Shown piece by piece: positions 17,001 through 24,868 of a stretch of 64,000 bases of DNA. Both the position numbers and the translations under genes were made by a program. The stretch spans positions 62,001 through 126,000 of the forward strand of contig NZ_VDGT01000010.1 in the NCBI RefSeq assembly GCF_006335015.1. Direction: 5' to 3'. The notes under the pieces are model-generated. The model was not told the origin of the DNA, did no database searches, and worked only from the letters and a program-made list of their open reading frames with translations. The stretch's first letter is position 1; the number at the start of each line of letters is the position of its first letter. Source of the DNA: Streptomyces sedi (GTDB lineage: Bacteria > Actinomycetota > Actinomycetes > Streptomycetales > Streptomycetaceae).

Positions 17001-17092
17001 GGCGAGAAGCGGGACGAGGAGCGAGGGGAGGAGTGGGGCGAGGGCCGTTCGGAGGCGCCACACCAGCGGTGCGAGGGCCCGGAGTGCCCGCC

Positions 17093-17980
17093 CTAGTGCG
17101 ACTGTCCCGTGACCCACACCCGACCGAAGTCCCTTGCCGCGAGGTCGCGTTCGGTGATGCCGAAGTAGAGCCGCCCCGCGTCGCCCCAGCTCCAGCCGAG
17201 CGCCTCGTCCGTGTCCAACTGCAACAGCAGCCGCCACTCCGGCGCCTCCAGGACCGGCCCCTGGAGGCCGAGGGGCCAGCCGCCGAGAAGATGGACCGGC
17301 GTGCCCTCCTGAAGGGGGTAGACGGACGGCATCAGCGGCGCGTCGATCGCCTCCCACTCCTCGTAGAGATCGGCTATGTGGCCCTCCGTGTCGTCGCCGA
17401 GCGCGAACTCCTCGACGCCGGTCCACGGCAGGGTGTACGTCCGGCGCACCGGCCGCTCCGGGTGCACGACCGCCCCCTCCGGGGGCGCCAACTCCCCCAC
17501 GTCGGCTCCGGCGTACAGCACGCGCCAGCCGCGCTCGGGCGCGGCGTCGAGCACCGGGTCGTCCGGGGTGGGGAAGGCGTGGTCGGCGGGATCGGCGACG
17601 GAGTCGTAGAAGAAGTTGAGCCAGCCGTCGTCGGGCAGCGCCTCGCGGCTGCCGACCTCCGCCAGCTCGGCGCAGTCGACGACGGCCAGCAGGTCGAGGG
17701 GTCGGCCTTCGGCCGACGGCCAGGGCGTGCCGGGCGCCAGCCTCGGCCCGCCTCCGAGGCGGGTGCCCCGCCATCGGGCGGGAGGCGAGGGCGCCTTCGA
17801 CGGCCGATGGGTCAGCAGCACCTCCGAGCGCACCAACCGCTGCGCGCGCTCGGGCCCCAGGCAGCGTTCTCCCAGGGCGGTCATGCGGTCCCGCGACTCC
17901 CGCCACTCGTCGTGGCCGAGCGGCGGATCGAAGACAGGGCCCGCGTCCGGGTCGGGGGCCACGGGTGGGGTCCTGCTCAT
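17093..17980 (-). CDS. DUF1963 (YwqG-like) protein
   Basis: This is a 295-aa soluble protein with family features of YwqG/DUF1963: GTRLGGGPRLAPGTPWP at ~71-87, LDLLAVVDCAELAE, GWLNFFYD, HLLGGWPLGLQGPV near 230 and LLLQLDTDE-LGWSWGDAGRLYFGI near the end. The family is widespread in bacteria and tentatively linked to protein storage or toxin-immunity settings, but its biochemistry is unknown. The ATG at 17980 follows AGGAGGAAGATCC. No clear operon partner is present. Confidence 0.85.
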   Translation of the reverse strand: MSRTPPVAPDPDAGPVFDPPLGHDEWRESRDRMTALGERCLGPERAQRLVRSEVLLTHRPSKAPSPPARWRGTRLGGGPRLAPGTPWPSAEGRPLDLLAVVDCAELAEVGSREALPDDGWLNFFYDSVADPADHAFPTPDDPVLDAAPERGWRVLYAGADVGELAPPEGAVVHPERPVRRTYTLPWTGVEEFALGDDTEGHIADLYEEWEAIDAPLMPSVYPLQEGTPVHLLGGWPLGLQGPVLEAPEWRLLLQLDTDEALGWSWGDAGRLYFGITERDLAARDFGRVWVTGQSH

Positions 17981-18046
17981 GGATCTTCCTCCTGAACGGG
18001 CGTGCGTGCGTGGTGGGATGAGGCGCCCGTGTCGACGGCGGGCGGG

Positions 18047-18454
18047 TCAGCGTGCGACGAGCGCCGCGCGAAGGGCGGCTATGTCCGCCAGCCACTCCTC
18101 GCCGTCCGACTCGTCCCACAACTCGCGCAGCTCGGAGTCCCCCGCCACCACCCGGTCCAGCGCCCGCACCGCCAACTCCCGCAGCCCCGTCAGATCCGGC
18201 AGCGGCTCCGACGGACGGTAGGGCCGCTCCTCCCCCGGCAGCGCGGTGGCCCCCGGCAGCTGCTCGACGATCAGCGCGGCGGCGGCGACGGCCTCGCACG
18301 CCTCGTGGGAGTCGAGGTACTCCCCGTTCTCCACCGTCGTGACCAGCGCCGCGCGTACCTTCCCCGCACGCGCGCCGGCCGGCGCGCGGTCCAACGCCAC
18401 GACGAAGTCGGCGGCCATGTCGTTGTCGAAAGGACCGACGTCCCAGGCTCCCAT
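18047..18454 (-). CDS. DUF4259 protein
   Basis: This is a 135-aa protein starting MGAWDVGPFDNDMAADF, the signature opening of DUF4259. The rest is mainly helical (VRAALVTTVENGEYLDSHEACEAVAAAALI; ELRELWDESDGEEWLADIAALR). Function is unknown. The ATG at 18454 is preferred over one 6 codons upstream because GGGAGGGG lies just before it and the family begins at MGAW. A damage-type promoter motif is 37-59 bases upstream, the same arrangement as at the STM4015 genes. Confidence 0.85.
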   Translation of the reverse strand: MGAWDVGPFDNDMAADFVVALDRAPAGARAGKVRAALVTTVENGEYLDSHEACEAVAAAALIVEQLPGATALPGEERPYRPSEPLPDLTGLRELAVRALDRVVAGDSELRELWDESDGEEWLADIAALRAALVAR

Positions 18455-18490
18455 CTCTGCCCCTCCCGGCATCCGAAGTCACTGCGACGC

Positions 18491-18513
18491 ATCCTGACAC
18501 CCGCCACTGACAA
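18491..18513 (-). promoter_or_regulatory. Damage-type promoter of the DUF4259 gene
   Basis: The minus strand reads TTGTCAGTG, GCGGGTGT, CAGGAT. The -35-like half is perfect and the -10-like half differs from TAnnnT only at its first base. A second TTGTCAGTG faces outward at 18535-18543 on the plus strand but has no matching -10, so together they form a 9-bp inverted repeat. Confidence 0.5.
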
Positions 18514-18717
18514 TCGCCGCGATGCGCGAGGGCGTTGTCAGTGCCCGAGTTGGACTCCTTCCTGGACGACCTGTTGTATCTCCTGCACGACGAGGAGGCG
18601 GCGGAGCTACGCCCGACCATCCGCTACGGCATCCCCGTCCGGGTCCCCCGACGCGCGGCACCCCGCCCGCGCGGGGAGAGTGGGCGCGCGGGCGGGGCGG
18701 TCTCGCGGGAACGCGGC

Positions 18718-19059
18718 TCAGGGCGTGGTGAGTTGCTCGGGCTCCCGCACGCGGGCGCGTTCACGCTCGCGCTGGCGTTCGGCACGCTCGGCGCGTTGCG
18801 CGCGCCGGGAGGGACGGGCCTCGGGGTCGGAGCACTCCAGGACGGCGATCAGCTTTTGGAGTGTGGTTCCCCGGGCGACGCCGAGGTCCACGATCGCCAT
18901 GTCGGGTGTCAGGTTGTCCAACACACGCGGGTCCAGGCCGACTTCCTGAACGCTGATGCCGTGCGGCCTGGCAGTCCTCTTCAACTCCGCCAGCAGACGC
19001 GCCGGATCGGTCACGTCGTAGCCCAGGTCCAGTTCGTCGTCATGCAGATAGATCAGCAA
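18718..19059 (-). CDS. Hypothetical protein, 113 aa, TTG start
   Basis: The likely start is TTG at 19059 because AAAGAGGAGG lies 7 bases upstream, one of the strongest ribosome sites in the window. The protein begins MLIYLHDDELDLGYDVTD, is compact for about 75 residues, and ends in a highly basic helical tail rich in Arg/Glu (RRAQRAERAERQRERERAR). I do not recognise the family. The strong ribosome site, good codon bias and divergent placement from the XRE regulator support a real gene. It could be linked to that regulator, since the inverted repeat at 19125-19152 lies between them. Confidence 0.6.
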   Translation of the reverse strand: MLIYLHDDELDLGYDVTDPARLLAELKRTARPHGISVQEVGLDPRVLDNLTPDMAIVDLGVARGTTLQKLIAVLECSDPEARPSRRAQRAERAERQRERERARVREPEQLTTP

Positions 19060-19124
19060 GGGTCCGCCTCCTCTTTGGGGTGCTTTCCGACAGAACACCA
19101 GACAGGAGCGGCCCCGTGGGCATA

Positions 19125-19152
19125 GGAAGGTGGCACTCTCATAGAACCTTCC
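19125..19152. promoter_or_regulatory. Inverted repeat upstream of the XRE regulator
   Basis: GGAAGGT and ACCTTCC are perfect 7-bp arms separated by 14 bases, ending 12 bases before the GTG at 19165. The site is well placed for autoregulation of the XRE gene or for control of the divergent 113-aa gene. No experimental basis is visible in the sequence. Confidence 0.4.
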
Positions 19153-19164
19153 GGCGGAGAAAGC

Positions 19165-20019
19165 GTGCCCAGACCAAAGAAGCGCAGGTCAAACGGCCCC
19201 GACAGTCAGCATGACGAACGCCCGATGAACGATCTCGAATACCTCGGCGGGGAACTCAAGGCAGCCCGCATCAAACGCAAGTTGACGCAGACCCGCTACA
19301 GCCAGGCCACGGGTTACTCTCAGAGCTATGTCTCCAAAGTCGAGTTGGGCGTCATCGTCCCCTCGGCCGACTACGCGCGGAAGTGCGACCTGGTCCTCGG
19401 TACGAACGGCCTCTTCGCGCGCCTGAGGGAGCGACTACTCGAACGCGGCCATCCCAGCTGGTTCGCGCCGTACGCGAAGATGGAGGCCGAAGCGGAGGAG
19501 ATCCTGATCTACCGGCTGTCCACGTTGCCGGGGTTGTTGCAGACTCCCGAGTACGCGCGAGCGCTGTTCCGGGCAGGTCATCCGCACAAGAGTGACGAGT
19601 GGATCGAACAGCGCGTCAAGAACCGGGTGGACAGAAGAGCCACGTTGGAGGAGAGCAACCCCGCACACCTGTGGGCCATCGTGCACGAGGGCGCTCTCCA
19701 TCCGGTCGTCGGTGATCGCGAAACCATGCGTGACCAACTGGAGTTCCTGGTCAGGGCGACGGAGATGCCCTCGGTGAAGCTTCAGGTGGTGCCCTTCTCG
19801 ATCGGCGCCCCTCCTGGTAACGATCCGTTCTCTCTGCTGGATCTGCCGACCGGACGCTCCGTGGTCTACACGGACACCGCGCTCGGCGGCCAAATGAGTG
19901 AGGACGAGGAACGTGTACAGTCCTGCCGCGGAATGTTCGACCTGCTGCGGGCGGAGGCCCTGAGTCCGAGAGAGTCGATCGGGCTCATCCGGAAAATCGC
20001 GAGGGAAACACATGGCTGA
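19165..20019 (+). CDS. XRE regulator with DUF5753 domain
   Basis: This 284-aa protein has an N-terminal helix-turn-helix (LKAARIKRKLTQTRYSQATG, then YVSKVELGVIVPS) and a DUF5753 domain over the last ~190 residues (LIYRLSTLPGLLQTPEYARA, VKNRVDRRATLEE, LQVVPFSIGA). This is the common streptomycete pair in which the XRE/DUF5753 protein precedes a DUF397 gene; some members are described as Scr1-type antitoxin-like. The GTG at 19165 follows CGGAGAAA; an internal ATG at 19225 is an alternative. It overlaps the DUF397 gene by 8 bases. Confidence 0.88.
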   Translation: MPRPKKRRSNGPDSQHDERPMNDLEYLGGELKAARIKRKLTQTRYSQATGYSQSYVSKVELGVIVPSADYARKCDLVLGTNGLFARLRERLLERGHPSWFAPYAKMEAEAEEILIYRLSTLPGLLQTPEYARALFRAGHPHKSDEWIEQRVKNRVDRRATLEESNPAHLWAIVHEGALHPVVGDRETMRDQLEFLVRATEMPSVKLQVVPFSIGAPPGNDPFSLLDLPTGRSVVYTDTALGGQMSEDEERVQSCRGMFDLLRAEALSPRESIGLIRKIARETHG

Positions 20020-20191
20020 CACCAGCTGGCGCAAGTCCAGCTACTCGAACAACCAGGGCGGGGAGTGCCTCGAAGTCCGGGACGACACCCCCGGCTTCAT
20101 CCCCGTCCGCGACAGCAAGGTGCAGGACGGCGACACCCTCACCATCGGTGCGGACGCCTGGACCTCCTTCCTGGAGCACCTCAAGCACTGA
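20012..20191 (+). CDS. DUF397 small protein
   Basis: This 59-aa protein shows the full DUF397 pattern: WRKSSYSNNQGGECLEV, then VPVRDSK-type (IPVRDSKVQDGDTLTIG) and a final AWTSFLEHLK. Partners of XRE/DUF5753 regulators are often of this type and may be toxin-like or signalling proteins that bind the regulator. It starts within the last codons of the XRE gene (8-base overlap), so translation is coupled. A strong hairpin follows within 16 bases of the stop. Confidence 0.88.
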   Translation: MADTSWRKSSYSNNQGGECLEVRDDTPGFIPVRDSKVQDGDTLTIGADAWTSFLEHLKH

Positions 20192-20206
20192 CCGCCCCAC
20201 GCGCCA

Positions 20207-20246
20207 CGAAGGGCCGTCGACTCCACCTGGAGTCGACGGCCCTTCG
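20207..20246 (+). terminator. Strong hairpin terminator after DUF397
   Basis: A perfect 18-bp stem (CGAAGGGCCGTCGACTCC pairing with its complement) encloses a 4-base ACCT loop. It begins 15 bases after the DUF397 stop. No U-run follows, as usual in Streptomyces. Confidence 0.85.
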
Positions 20247-20444
20247 CCTTGCACACAAGGGCAACTGCCGCCTCTCCCGCAATGGTTCCAGTTTGGCAAC
20301 GGAACGGTTACGATACGGTCGTTCACGACGCCGTTAACCGCTGGTCGTCCGGGTCGGGGGCGCCGATAACGCACGCTTCCTACCGTTCTCGTGGCTCACC
20401 GCGCCGATCGTGCCCGTCGTCGTCACTCCATGGGAGAGAAGCAC

Positions 20445-21674
20445 GTGTCTCAGGCCAGGTTGATCTTTGTCGCCGCTCTCGCCGCCGCGGGGCTGGCCGT
20501 GGCGGCGGCCCCGACCGCTCAGGCGGCGTCCGCGGCCCCGAACGCCACCCCCCGCACCACGCTGGAGCAGGAGACCACGGACGGGTTGGACGGCCCGCAC
20601 CCGCCGCGTTGGCCCGAGTACGTCAACGGCGGCGCCTGGCCCACGAGTCACGTGCAGGGCGTGGTCGTGGACGACGAGAACGGCTTCGTCTACTGGTCGT
20701 TCACCCAGATGCTCGTCAAGACGGACCTGGAGGGGAACGTCGTCGGCACGGTCGAGGGCATCACCGGCCACCTCGGCGACATCGACCTCAACCCGCGCGA
20801 CGGACGGGTCTACGGCTCCCTGGAGTACAAGGCCGAGGAGGCGTTCTACATCGCGATCGTGGACGTCTCCCGGGTGGACCGGGTCGGGATGGACGCCGAG
20901 ACCGACGGCGTGCTGACCACCGTGCACCTCGACGAGGTCGTCGAGGACTTCACCGCCGACATGAACGGCGACGGCGTCTTCGACGGGGACACCGGTGACA
21001 CCGAGGACCACCGCTACGGGTGCAGCGGGATCGACGGGGTGTCGTTCGGCCCGTCGTTCGGCGCCCGGCAGGACAGCCGGCAGAAGCTGATGGTGGCCTA
21101 CGGCGTGTACGCCAACACCGAGCGCACGGACAACGACCACCAGGTGGTCCTGGAGTACGACGTGCGGAACTGGGAGCGCTACGAGCGCCCGCTGTCCGAG
21201 GCCGAGCCGCACCGCAGCGGGCCTGGCCGGGTGGACGACAAGTTCTTCCTGTACACGGGGAACACGACGTACGGCGTGCAGAACCTGGAGTACGACCGGC
21301 ACACGGGGAACTGGATGCTGGCCGTCTACCCCGGCACCAAGGCCGAGTTCCCCAACTACTCGCTCTTCATGGTCGACGGCGGCGAGCGGCCGAGGCGCGG
21401 CGAGATCGTGGGACAGCCCGAGTACGAGCGCGGCCGGCTGCTGAGCCTGCTGCCCCAGGGGCAGCACGACGAGGCATCGGGCGTGTGGGGTTGGGACTTC
21501 GACGCCTCCTACGGCCTGGAGTCCCTGGGCGACGGCTACTACTACGGTGCCGAGGGCCGTTCGGTGCCGGGCGAGGACGGGTCGTTGCAGGAGGGCGAGG
21601 TGCACCTCTACCGCTGGACGGGCCAGCCGCCGGCGCCGTTCGAGCGGGTCGCGGAGACGGGCGGCGCGGTCTGA
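20445..21674 (+). CDS. Secreted protein of unknown function
   Basis: This 409-aa protein has a Sec-type signal peptide (ARLIFVAALAAAGLAVAAAP, likely cut after AQA near residue 26). A GTG at 20445 preceded by GGGAGAG is the probable start; an ATG at 20430 is also in frame. The mature part has repeated short beta-strand stretches with blade-like spacing (GVVVDDENGFVYWSF, GDIDLNPRDGRVYGSLE, NLEYDRHTGNWMLAVY), suggesting a beta-propeller. DMNGDGVFDGDTGD (about residues 170-183) fits an EF-hand-like calcium loop. I do not recognise the family and see no catalytic signature. It stands alone after a terminator. Confidence 0.75.
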   Translation: MSQARLIFVAALAAAGLAVAAAPTAQAASAAPNATPRTTLEQETTDGLDGPHPPRWPEYVNGGAWPTSHVQGVVVDDENGFVYWSFTQMLVKTDLEGNVVGTVEGITGHLGDIDLNPRDGRVYGSLEYKAEEAFYIAIVDVSRVDRVGMDAETDGVLTTVHLDEVVEDFTADMNGDGVFDGDTGDTEDHRYGCSGIDGVSFGPSFGARQDSRQKLMVAYGVYANTERTDNDHQVVLEYDVRNWERYERPLSEAEPHRSGPGRVDDKFFLYTGNTTYGVQNLEYDRHTGNWMLAVYPGTKAEFPNYSLFMVDGGERPRRGEIVGQPEYERGRLLSLLPQGQHDEASGVWGWDFDASYGLESLGDGYYYGAEGRSVPGEDGSLQEGEVHLYRWTGQPPAPFERVAETGGAV

Positions 21675-21699
21675 GCGCCGCCGACCCACTCGCCGGAGG

Positions 21700-22908
21700 C
21701 TAACGGAAGGACGGGACGGGGCGCGTCGGGTCCCCCAGCCAGGGGCGTTGCGTCCCGTCCGCCGTGACCGTCAACCCGAACGCGGCGAGCGGCGGCTCCC
21801 CCTGCTCCCGCCACCAGGCCAGCGCGCGCGTCACCTCGTCCCACAGCCGTCGCTCGCCCGACTGGTGAACGGTCGCGACGCCTGGCTCGGCGTCGTCGCG
21901 GTAGACGACCGAGGCCCAGGCGCGCGAGCCCTCGGTGCGGTCGAAGAACCAGACCGTCGAGTCGTGCGCGTGGGTGTTGAGCAGATGGGTGCACTCCGGC
22001 ATCAGCAGACCGAGGAGGAACGGCTTCTCCGCGTACGGCCGGCCGACGCCGAGGTCGCTGAGGGGGACGGTGGTGGTGGCCGTGTCGGCCTCGCCCGGGT
22101 AGTCACCCACATGATGGGCGAAGAGCTCCCAGTCGAGCCGCTGCGCGCGGAGCTTCATGAAGCCCGCTGTGCGCAGAAAGCTCCCGCTGGCGCTGCCGTC
22201 CTCCGCGACGGTCAGCCGCACCAGCGCGTCCTCGTGGCCGTAGTGGGTGCCCCAGGGAGCCAGGATCACCCCGCCGGGACGGGTCTGCCGCAGCCAGCGG
22301 GTGGGGAGTTGACGGACGCCGGCCGTGACGATCACCCGGTCGTAGGGCGCCCCGTCGGGCCAGCCGTCCCGGCCGTCGCGGCAGACCACCTCGGGGTGGA
22401 GGCCGGCGGCGCGCAGGTTCGCCCGGGCACGCGCGGCCACGGCCTCGTCCACCTCGACGGTGACCACGCGCTCGTCGCCGAGGCGGGCCGCGAGCAGACC
22501 CGCGTTCCACCCGGTGCCGGTGCCGATCTCCAGCACCCGCGCCCCGGGGAAGACGTCCAGGGCCGTCAACATCCGCGCGACCAGGGCGGGCATACTCGCC
22601 GAACTGGTCGAAGTGCGGCCCGGCTCCGGCCCGTCGTGCGCGCCGTCGTCCCACTGGGTGGTGACGGGGACGTCGGCGTAGGCGGCACGTTCCCAACCGT
22701 CGGGGTCCGTGCGCCGGTCCACGGGGTGGCTGGCGCCGGTGTCGTGCTCGAAGGGCCAGATCAACTCGGGCAGGAACGCGGCCCGGTCGACGGCGTCGAA
22801 GGCCGGCGCCCAGTCAGCGGCGAGAGCGCCGTACTCGCGCAGGGAACGCGTCAACTCCGCGCGGGCGTCGACGCGTTCCCCCGCGGCCTGGTCAGGCTCG
22901 GTCGTCAC
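21700..22908 (-). CDS. Protein-L-isoaspartate O-methyltransferase-like enzyme
   Basis: This 402-aa protein has a PCMT-type methyltransferase core: SMPALVARMLTALDVFPGA, the SAM motif VLEIGTGTGWNAGLLA, acidic VVTVEVDEAVAARA, and DRVIVTAGVRQLPTRWLRQ. Housekeeping PCMT enzymes are ~210 aa; here an extra ~190-residue C-terminal domain follows. The same extended layout is known among methyltransferases of RiPP clusters (graspetide, lanthipeptide and lasso types) that convert Asp to aspartimide or isoaspartate. The GTG start at 22908 overlaps the stop of a 43-codon gene (GTGA), so the two are coupled. A repair role for damaged proteins is the main alternative. Confidence 0.8.
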   Translation of the reverse strand: MTTEPDQAAGERVDARAELTRSLREYGALAADWAPAFDAVDRAAFLPELIWPFEHDTGASHPVDRRTDPDGWERAAYADVPVTTQWDDGAHDGPEPGRTSTSSASMPALVARMLTALDVFPGARVLEIGTGTGWNAGLLAARLGDERVVTVEVDEAVAARARANLRAAGLHPEVVCRDGRDGWPDGAPYDRVIVTAGVRQLPTRWLRQTRPGGVILAPWGTHYGHEDALVRLTVAEDGSASGSFLRTAGFMKLRAQRLDWELFAHHVGDYPGEADTATTTVPLSDLGVGRPYAEKPFLLGLLMPECTHLLNTHAHDSTVWFFDRTEGSRAWASVVYRDDAEPGVATVHQSGERRLWDEVTRALAWWREQGEPPLAAFGLTVTADGTQRPWLGDPTRPVPSFR

Positions 22909-23036
22909 TTGCGGTGATCTCCACTCCCGTCGGGAACGCTTCCGTCGGGCGGCGGCTCCTCCGGTACCCACGCCCGCCCCGGCAGCGAGTCGCCGGTCTC
23001 GTTCTCGTCGTCATCGGGCTTCTCGTGTTTCCCCAT
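22905..23036 (-). CDS. 43-aa acidic peptide, possible RiPP precursor
   Basis: This short frame starts at an ATG (23036) with GTGGAGG about 6 bases upstream and ends exactly at the methyltransferase start (GTGA overlap). The product begins MGKHEKPDDDENETGD and ends PPPDGSVPDGSGDHRK. It has no signal peptide. It contains two Asp-Gly steps and an Asp-rich front. Asp-Gly is the preferred site for aspartimide formation, and PCMT-like enzymes in RiPP pathways act on such sites. It could also be a small regulatory or accessory protein. No ATP-grasp, lanthionine or lasso gene is adjacent. Confidence 0.6.
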   Translation of the reverse strand: MGKHEKPDDDENETGDSLPGRAWVPEEPPPDGSVPDGSGDHRK

Positions 23037-23081
23037 GGTGCGCCTCCACGGTTCGAGCGGTCCCCCTTCGGGGCCTACGCC

Positions 23082-23096
23082 TTGACTTCGAGTCAA
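23082..23096. promoter_or_regulatory. Palindrome upstream of the peptide/methyltransferase genes
   Basis: TTGACT, TCG, AGTCAA forms a perfect 6-bp inverted repeat about 46 bases upstream of the 43-aa gene. A further half (GAGTCAA) recurs near 23150. It could be an operator or part of a promoter; nothing more can be said from sequence. Confidence 0.3.
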
Positions 23097-23279
23097 TCCT
23101 GCCAAGCCGAACGACGCCCATGCGCGTGTCTGCGAGCGTTCACCCCAACGAGTCAATCGCCGCGTGACCAGCACGGTTCCGGGACGCCCCGGGCAGCTCG
23201 CCGTTCGGCTCGCGGGTGTGTGCACCATGTCGGATCGGCGATCGTTCCGTCGGTTTCGTTTCCTGTTCGAAGGAGTGCC

Positions 23280-23777
23280 GTGTCAGACGTTTCCGTACGC
23301 CTCGCGACCGTTGACGATCGTCCCGTCGTCGAGCGGCTGTGGCTGATGTTCCAGCACGACATGTCGGAGTTCGGCGGTCGACTGCCGTTCCCCGACGGGT
23401 CGTTCCGGCGCGAGCGGCTGGAGGCGGCCTTCGCCGGGGCCGGTTGGGCGCCCTATCTGCTGACCAGCGGGGACAGCCCGGTGGGGTTCGCCCTTGTCCG
23501 TGGTCTCGACGGGCCGACGCGCGTGCTGAACAGCTTCTTCGTGGTGCGCGGGGCGCGCCGGGCGGGGGTCGGGGCGCGGGCGGTCGAGCAGGTCGTCGCG
23601 CGCCATCCGGGGCGGTGGGAGGTGGCGTTCCAGGACGCCAACGCGGGCGCGGTCCGCTTCTGGAGGCGCGTCGCCGAGGGGATCGCGGGCGGGGCGTGGA
23701 CCGAGGAGCGCCGGCCGGTGCCCGACCGGCCCGAGCTGCCGCCGGACGTGTGGATCTCGTTCTTTACCGGCCCATAA
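23280..23777 (+). CDS. GNAT-family acetyltransferase
   Basis: This 165-aa protein has the GNAT layout: SVRLATVDDRPVVERLW at the start, PVGFALVRGLDGPTRVLNSFFV (beta4), then RRAGVGARAVEQVVA, the acetyl-CoA-binding loop, and VAFQDANAGAVRFWRRV, a common GNAT signature. The GTG start follows AAGGAG. The acceptor molecule is unknown. It is divergent from the peptide/methyltransferase genes and has no clear operon. Confidence 0.88.
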   Translation: MSDVSVRLATVDDRPVVERLWLMFQHDMSEFGGRLPFPDGSFRRERLEAAFAGAGWAPYLLTSGDSPVGFALVRGLDGPTRVLNSFFVVRGARRAGVGARAVEQVVARHPGRWEVAFQDANAGAVRFWRRVAEGIAGGAWTEERRPVPDRPELPPDVWISFFTGP

Positions 23778-23856
23778 CACGTGCCCTCCTAGCTTGGGGT
23801 CTTGGAGAGAGGACCGCCGGAGCATCGGCGCGTGCGGGGAGGAGGGCTCGATGGTG

Positions 23857-24798
23857 TCACTTCGATTCCAGTCGTCCCAGCGGATGGGAGTCGCCGGCCA
23901 GAGCGGTGCGCGCGGTCTCCCAGTCGCTCTGGTCGATGCCGGTGACATGGCGCAGGTAGGCGAGGGTGACCTGTTGGACGAGCGAGACGCGGCCGGGGTG
24001 TTCGTCGGTGGTCTCCGCCGCCCCGTAGCCGGAGATGCCGCCGAGGAAGTGCTGACCGCCGTAGACCGTCAGCAGGCTTCTGTCGCCGGGGGCGAGGGTG
24101 TAGGGGTCGGTCGTCCAGGACGGGCCGCGGGTGGAGAGCGGGAGTTCGTCCGCGTCGCCGGCGACGACGAGTCCCGGCGCCGTGACGCGGGAGAAGTCCT
24201 GCTCGCGCAGCCAGGGGGCGTGGGCGAGGGCGAAGGGGGTGAGTCCGGCGCCGCCGCTGCCGGCCGTGGCCAGTTGGACGGTGGCCATGACCCGGGAGTC
24301 GGACAGGTCCTCGGCGACGCCGGTCGTCGGGTCGGTGACGCGCAGGCCGCCGAGGACGCCGGCGGTCTGGCCGCCGAAGGAGTGCCCGGCCGCGACGACC
24401 CGGCGGGGGTCCGTCCGGCCGGCCAGTCCGGGCACGGACGCCTCCAGGACGTCGAGTGCGTCGAGGAGTCGCCCGGTGTCCCGCACTCGATGGCGCCACA
24501 GCTGGGGTCTGCGGGGATCGTCGGCGGCCAGCTGGAAGCGGCTGGAGTCGAGATGAGTCGCCTGGATCACCACGAAGCCACCGGATACCCAGTGGTCGAC
24601 CAGCGGTGCGTAGCCGTCCAGGTGCGAGCCGAACCCGTGGGCGAAGAGCACGAACGGCAGCCGGGTGCCGGTGATCGGCGCGGAGGCGCGGACGTGCAGC
24701 TCCTCGCCGCGCCACGGCGCGGGCAGCACGACCGGGCTGACCGACACGATCGGGGTGGGCGCGGGACCGGTGAGACCGGTCGTTCGATGCGTGACCAT
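23857..24798 (-). CDS. Alpha/beta hydrolase (chlorophyllase/PAF-acetylhydrolase-like)
   Basis: This is a 313-aa cytoplasmic hydrolase. The oxyanion region is FVLFAHGFGSHLDGYAPL (~49-66), the nucleophile elbow GHSFGG (Ser about 144), and an Asp and a His follow at GDADELP and GGQHFLGG. This arrangement is typical of the chlorophyllase/PAF-acetylhydrolase-like esterases. It is divergent from a MerR regulator gene, with a 16-bp palindrome immediately upstream, so it is probably the MerR target. The native substrate is unknown; ester hydrolysis or detoxification is likely. Confidence 0.85.
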   Translation of the reverse strand: MVTHRTTGLTGPAPTPIVSVSPVVLPAPWRGEELHVRASAPITGTRLPFVLFAHGFGSHLDGYAPLVDHWVSGGFVVIQATHLDSSRFQLAADDPRRPQLWRHRVRDTGRLLDALDVLEASVPGLAGRTDPRRVVAAGHSFGGQTAGVLGGLRVTDPTTGVAEDLSDSRVMATVQLATAGSGGAGLTPFALAHAPWLREQDFSRVTAPGLVVAGDADELPLSTRGPSWTTDPYTLAPGDRSLLTVYGGQHFLGGISGYGAAETTDEHPGRVSLVQQVTLAYLRHVTGIDQSDWETARTALAGDSHPLGRLESK

Positions 24799-24814
24799 GC
24801 CGGTACGCTAAAAC

Positions 24815-24830
24815 CTGACGTTGACGTCAG
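24815..24830. promoter_or_regulatory. MerR-type operator
   Basis: CTGACGT, TG, ACGTCAG is a perfect 16-bp palindrome midway between the divergent hydrolase (start 24798) and merR (start 24869) genes. It lies 16 bases from the hydrolase start codon, so it overlaps the hydrolase promoter. MerR proteins bind such palindromes between -35 and -10. Confidence 0.65.
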
Positions 24831-24868
24831 AGGCAAGCCGCGGGACGGCTGCTCGTACGGGAGAAGAG

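Noticed and set aside
15450-18620. 1056-codon minus-strand frame
   Set aside because: It spans antisense of MBL/SDR genes and out-of-frame DUF1963/DUF4259 sequence. The real minus-strand genes are in other frames.
18541-18720. Plus-strand frame starting VPELDSFLDDLLYLLHDEE
   Set aside because: The first ~30 codons look coding, but there is no ribosome site, the start lies on a TTGTCAGTG element, and the frame runs into antisense of the 113-aa gene.
24815-24830. LexA SOS box
   Set aside because: The palindrome lacks the GAAC/GTTC ends of an actinobacterial SOS box and sits between a MerR gene and its divergent partner.
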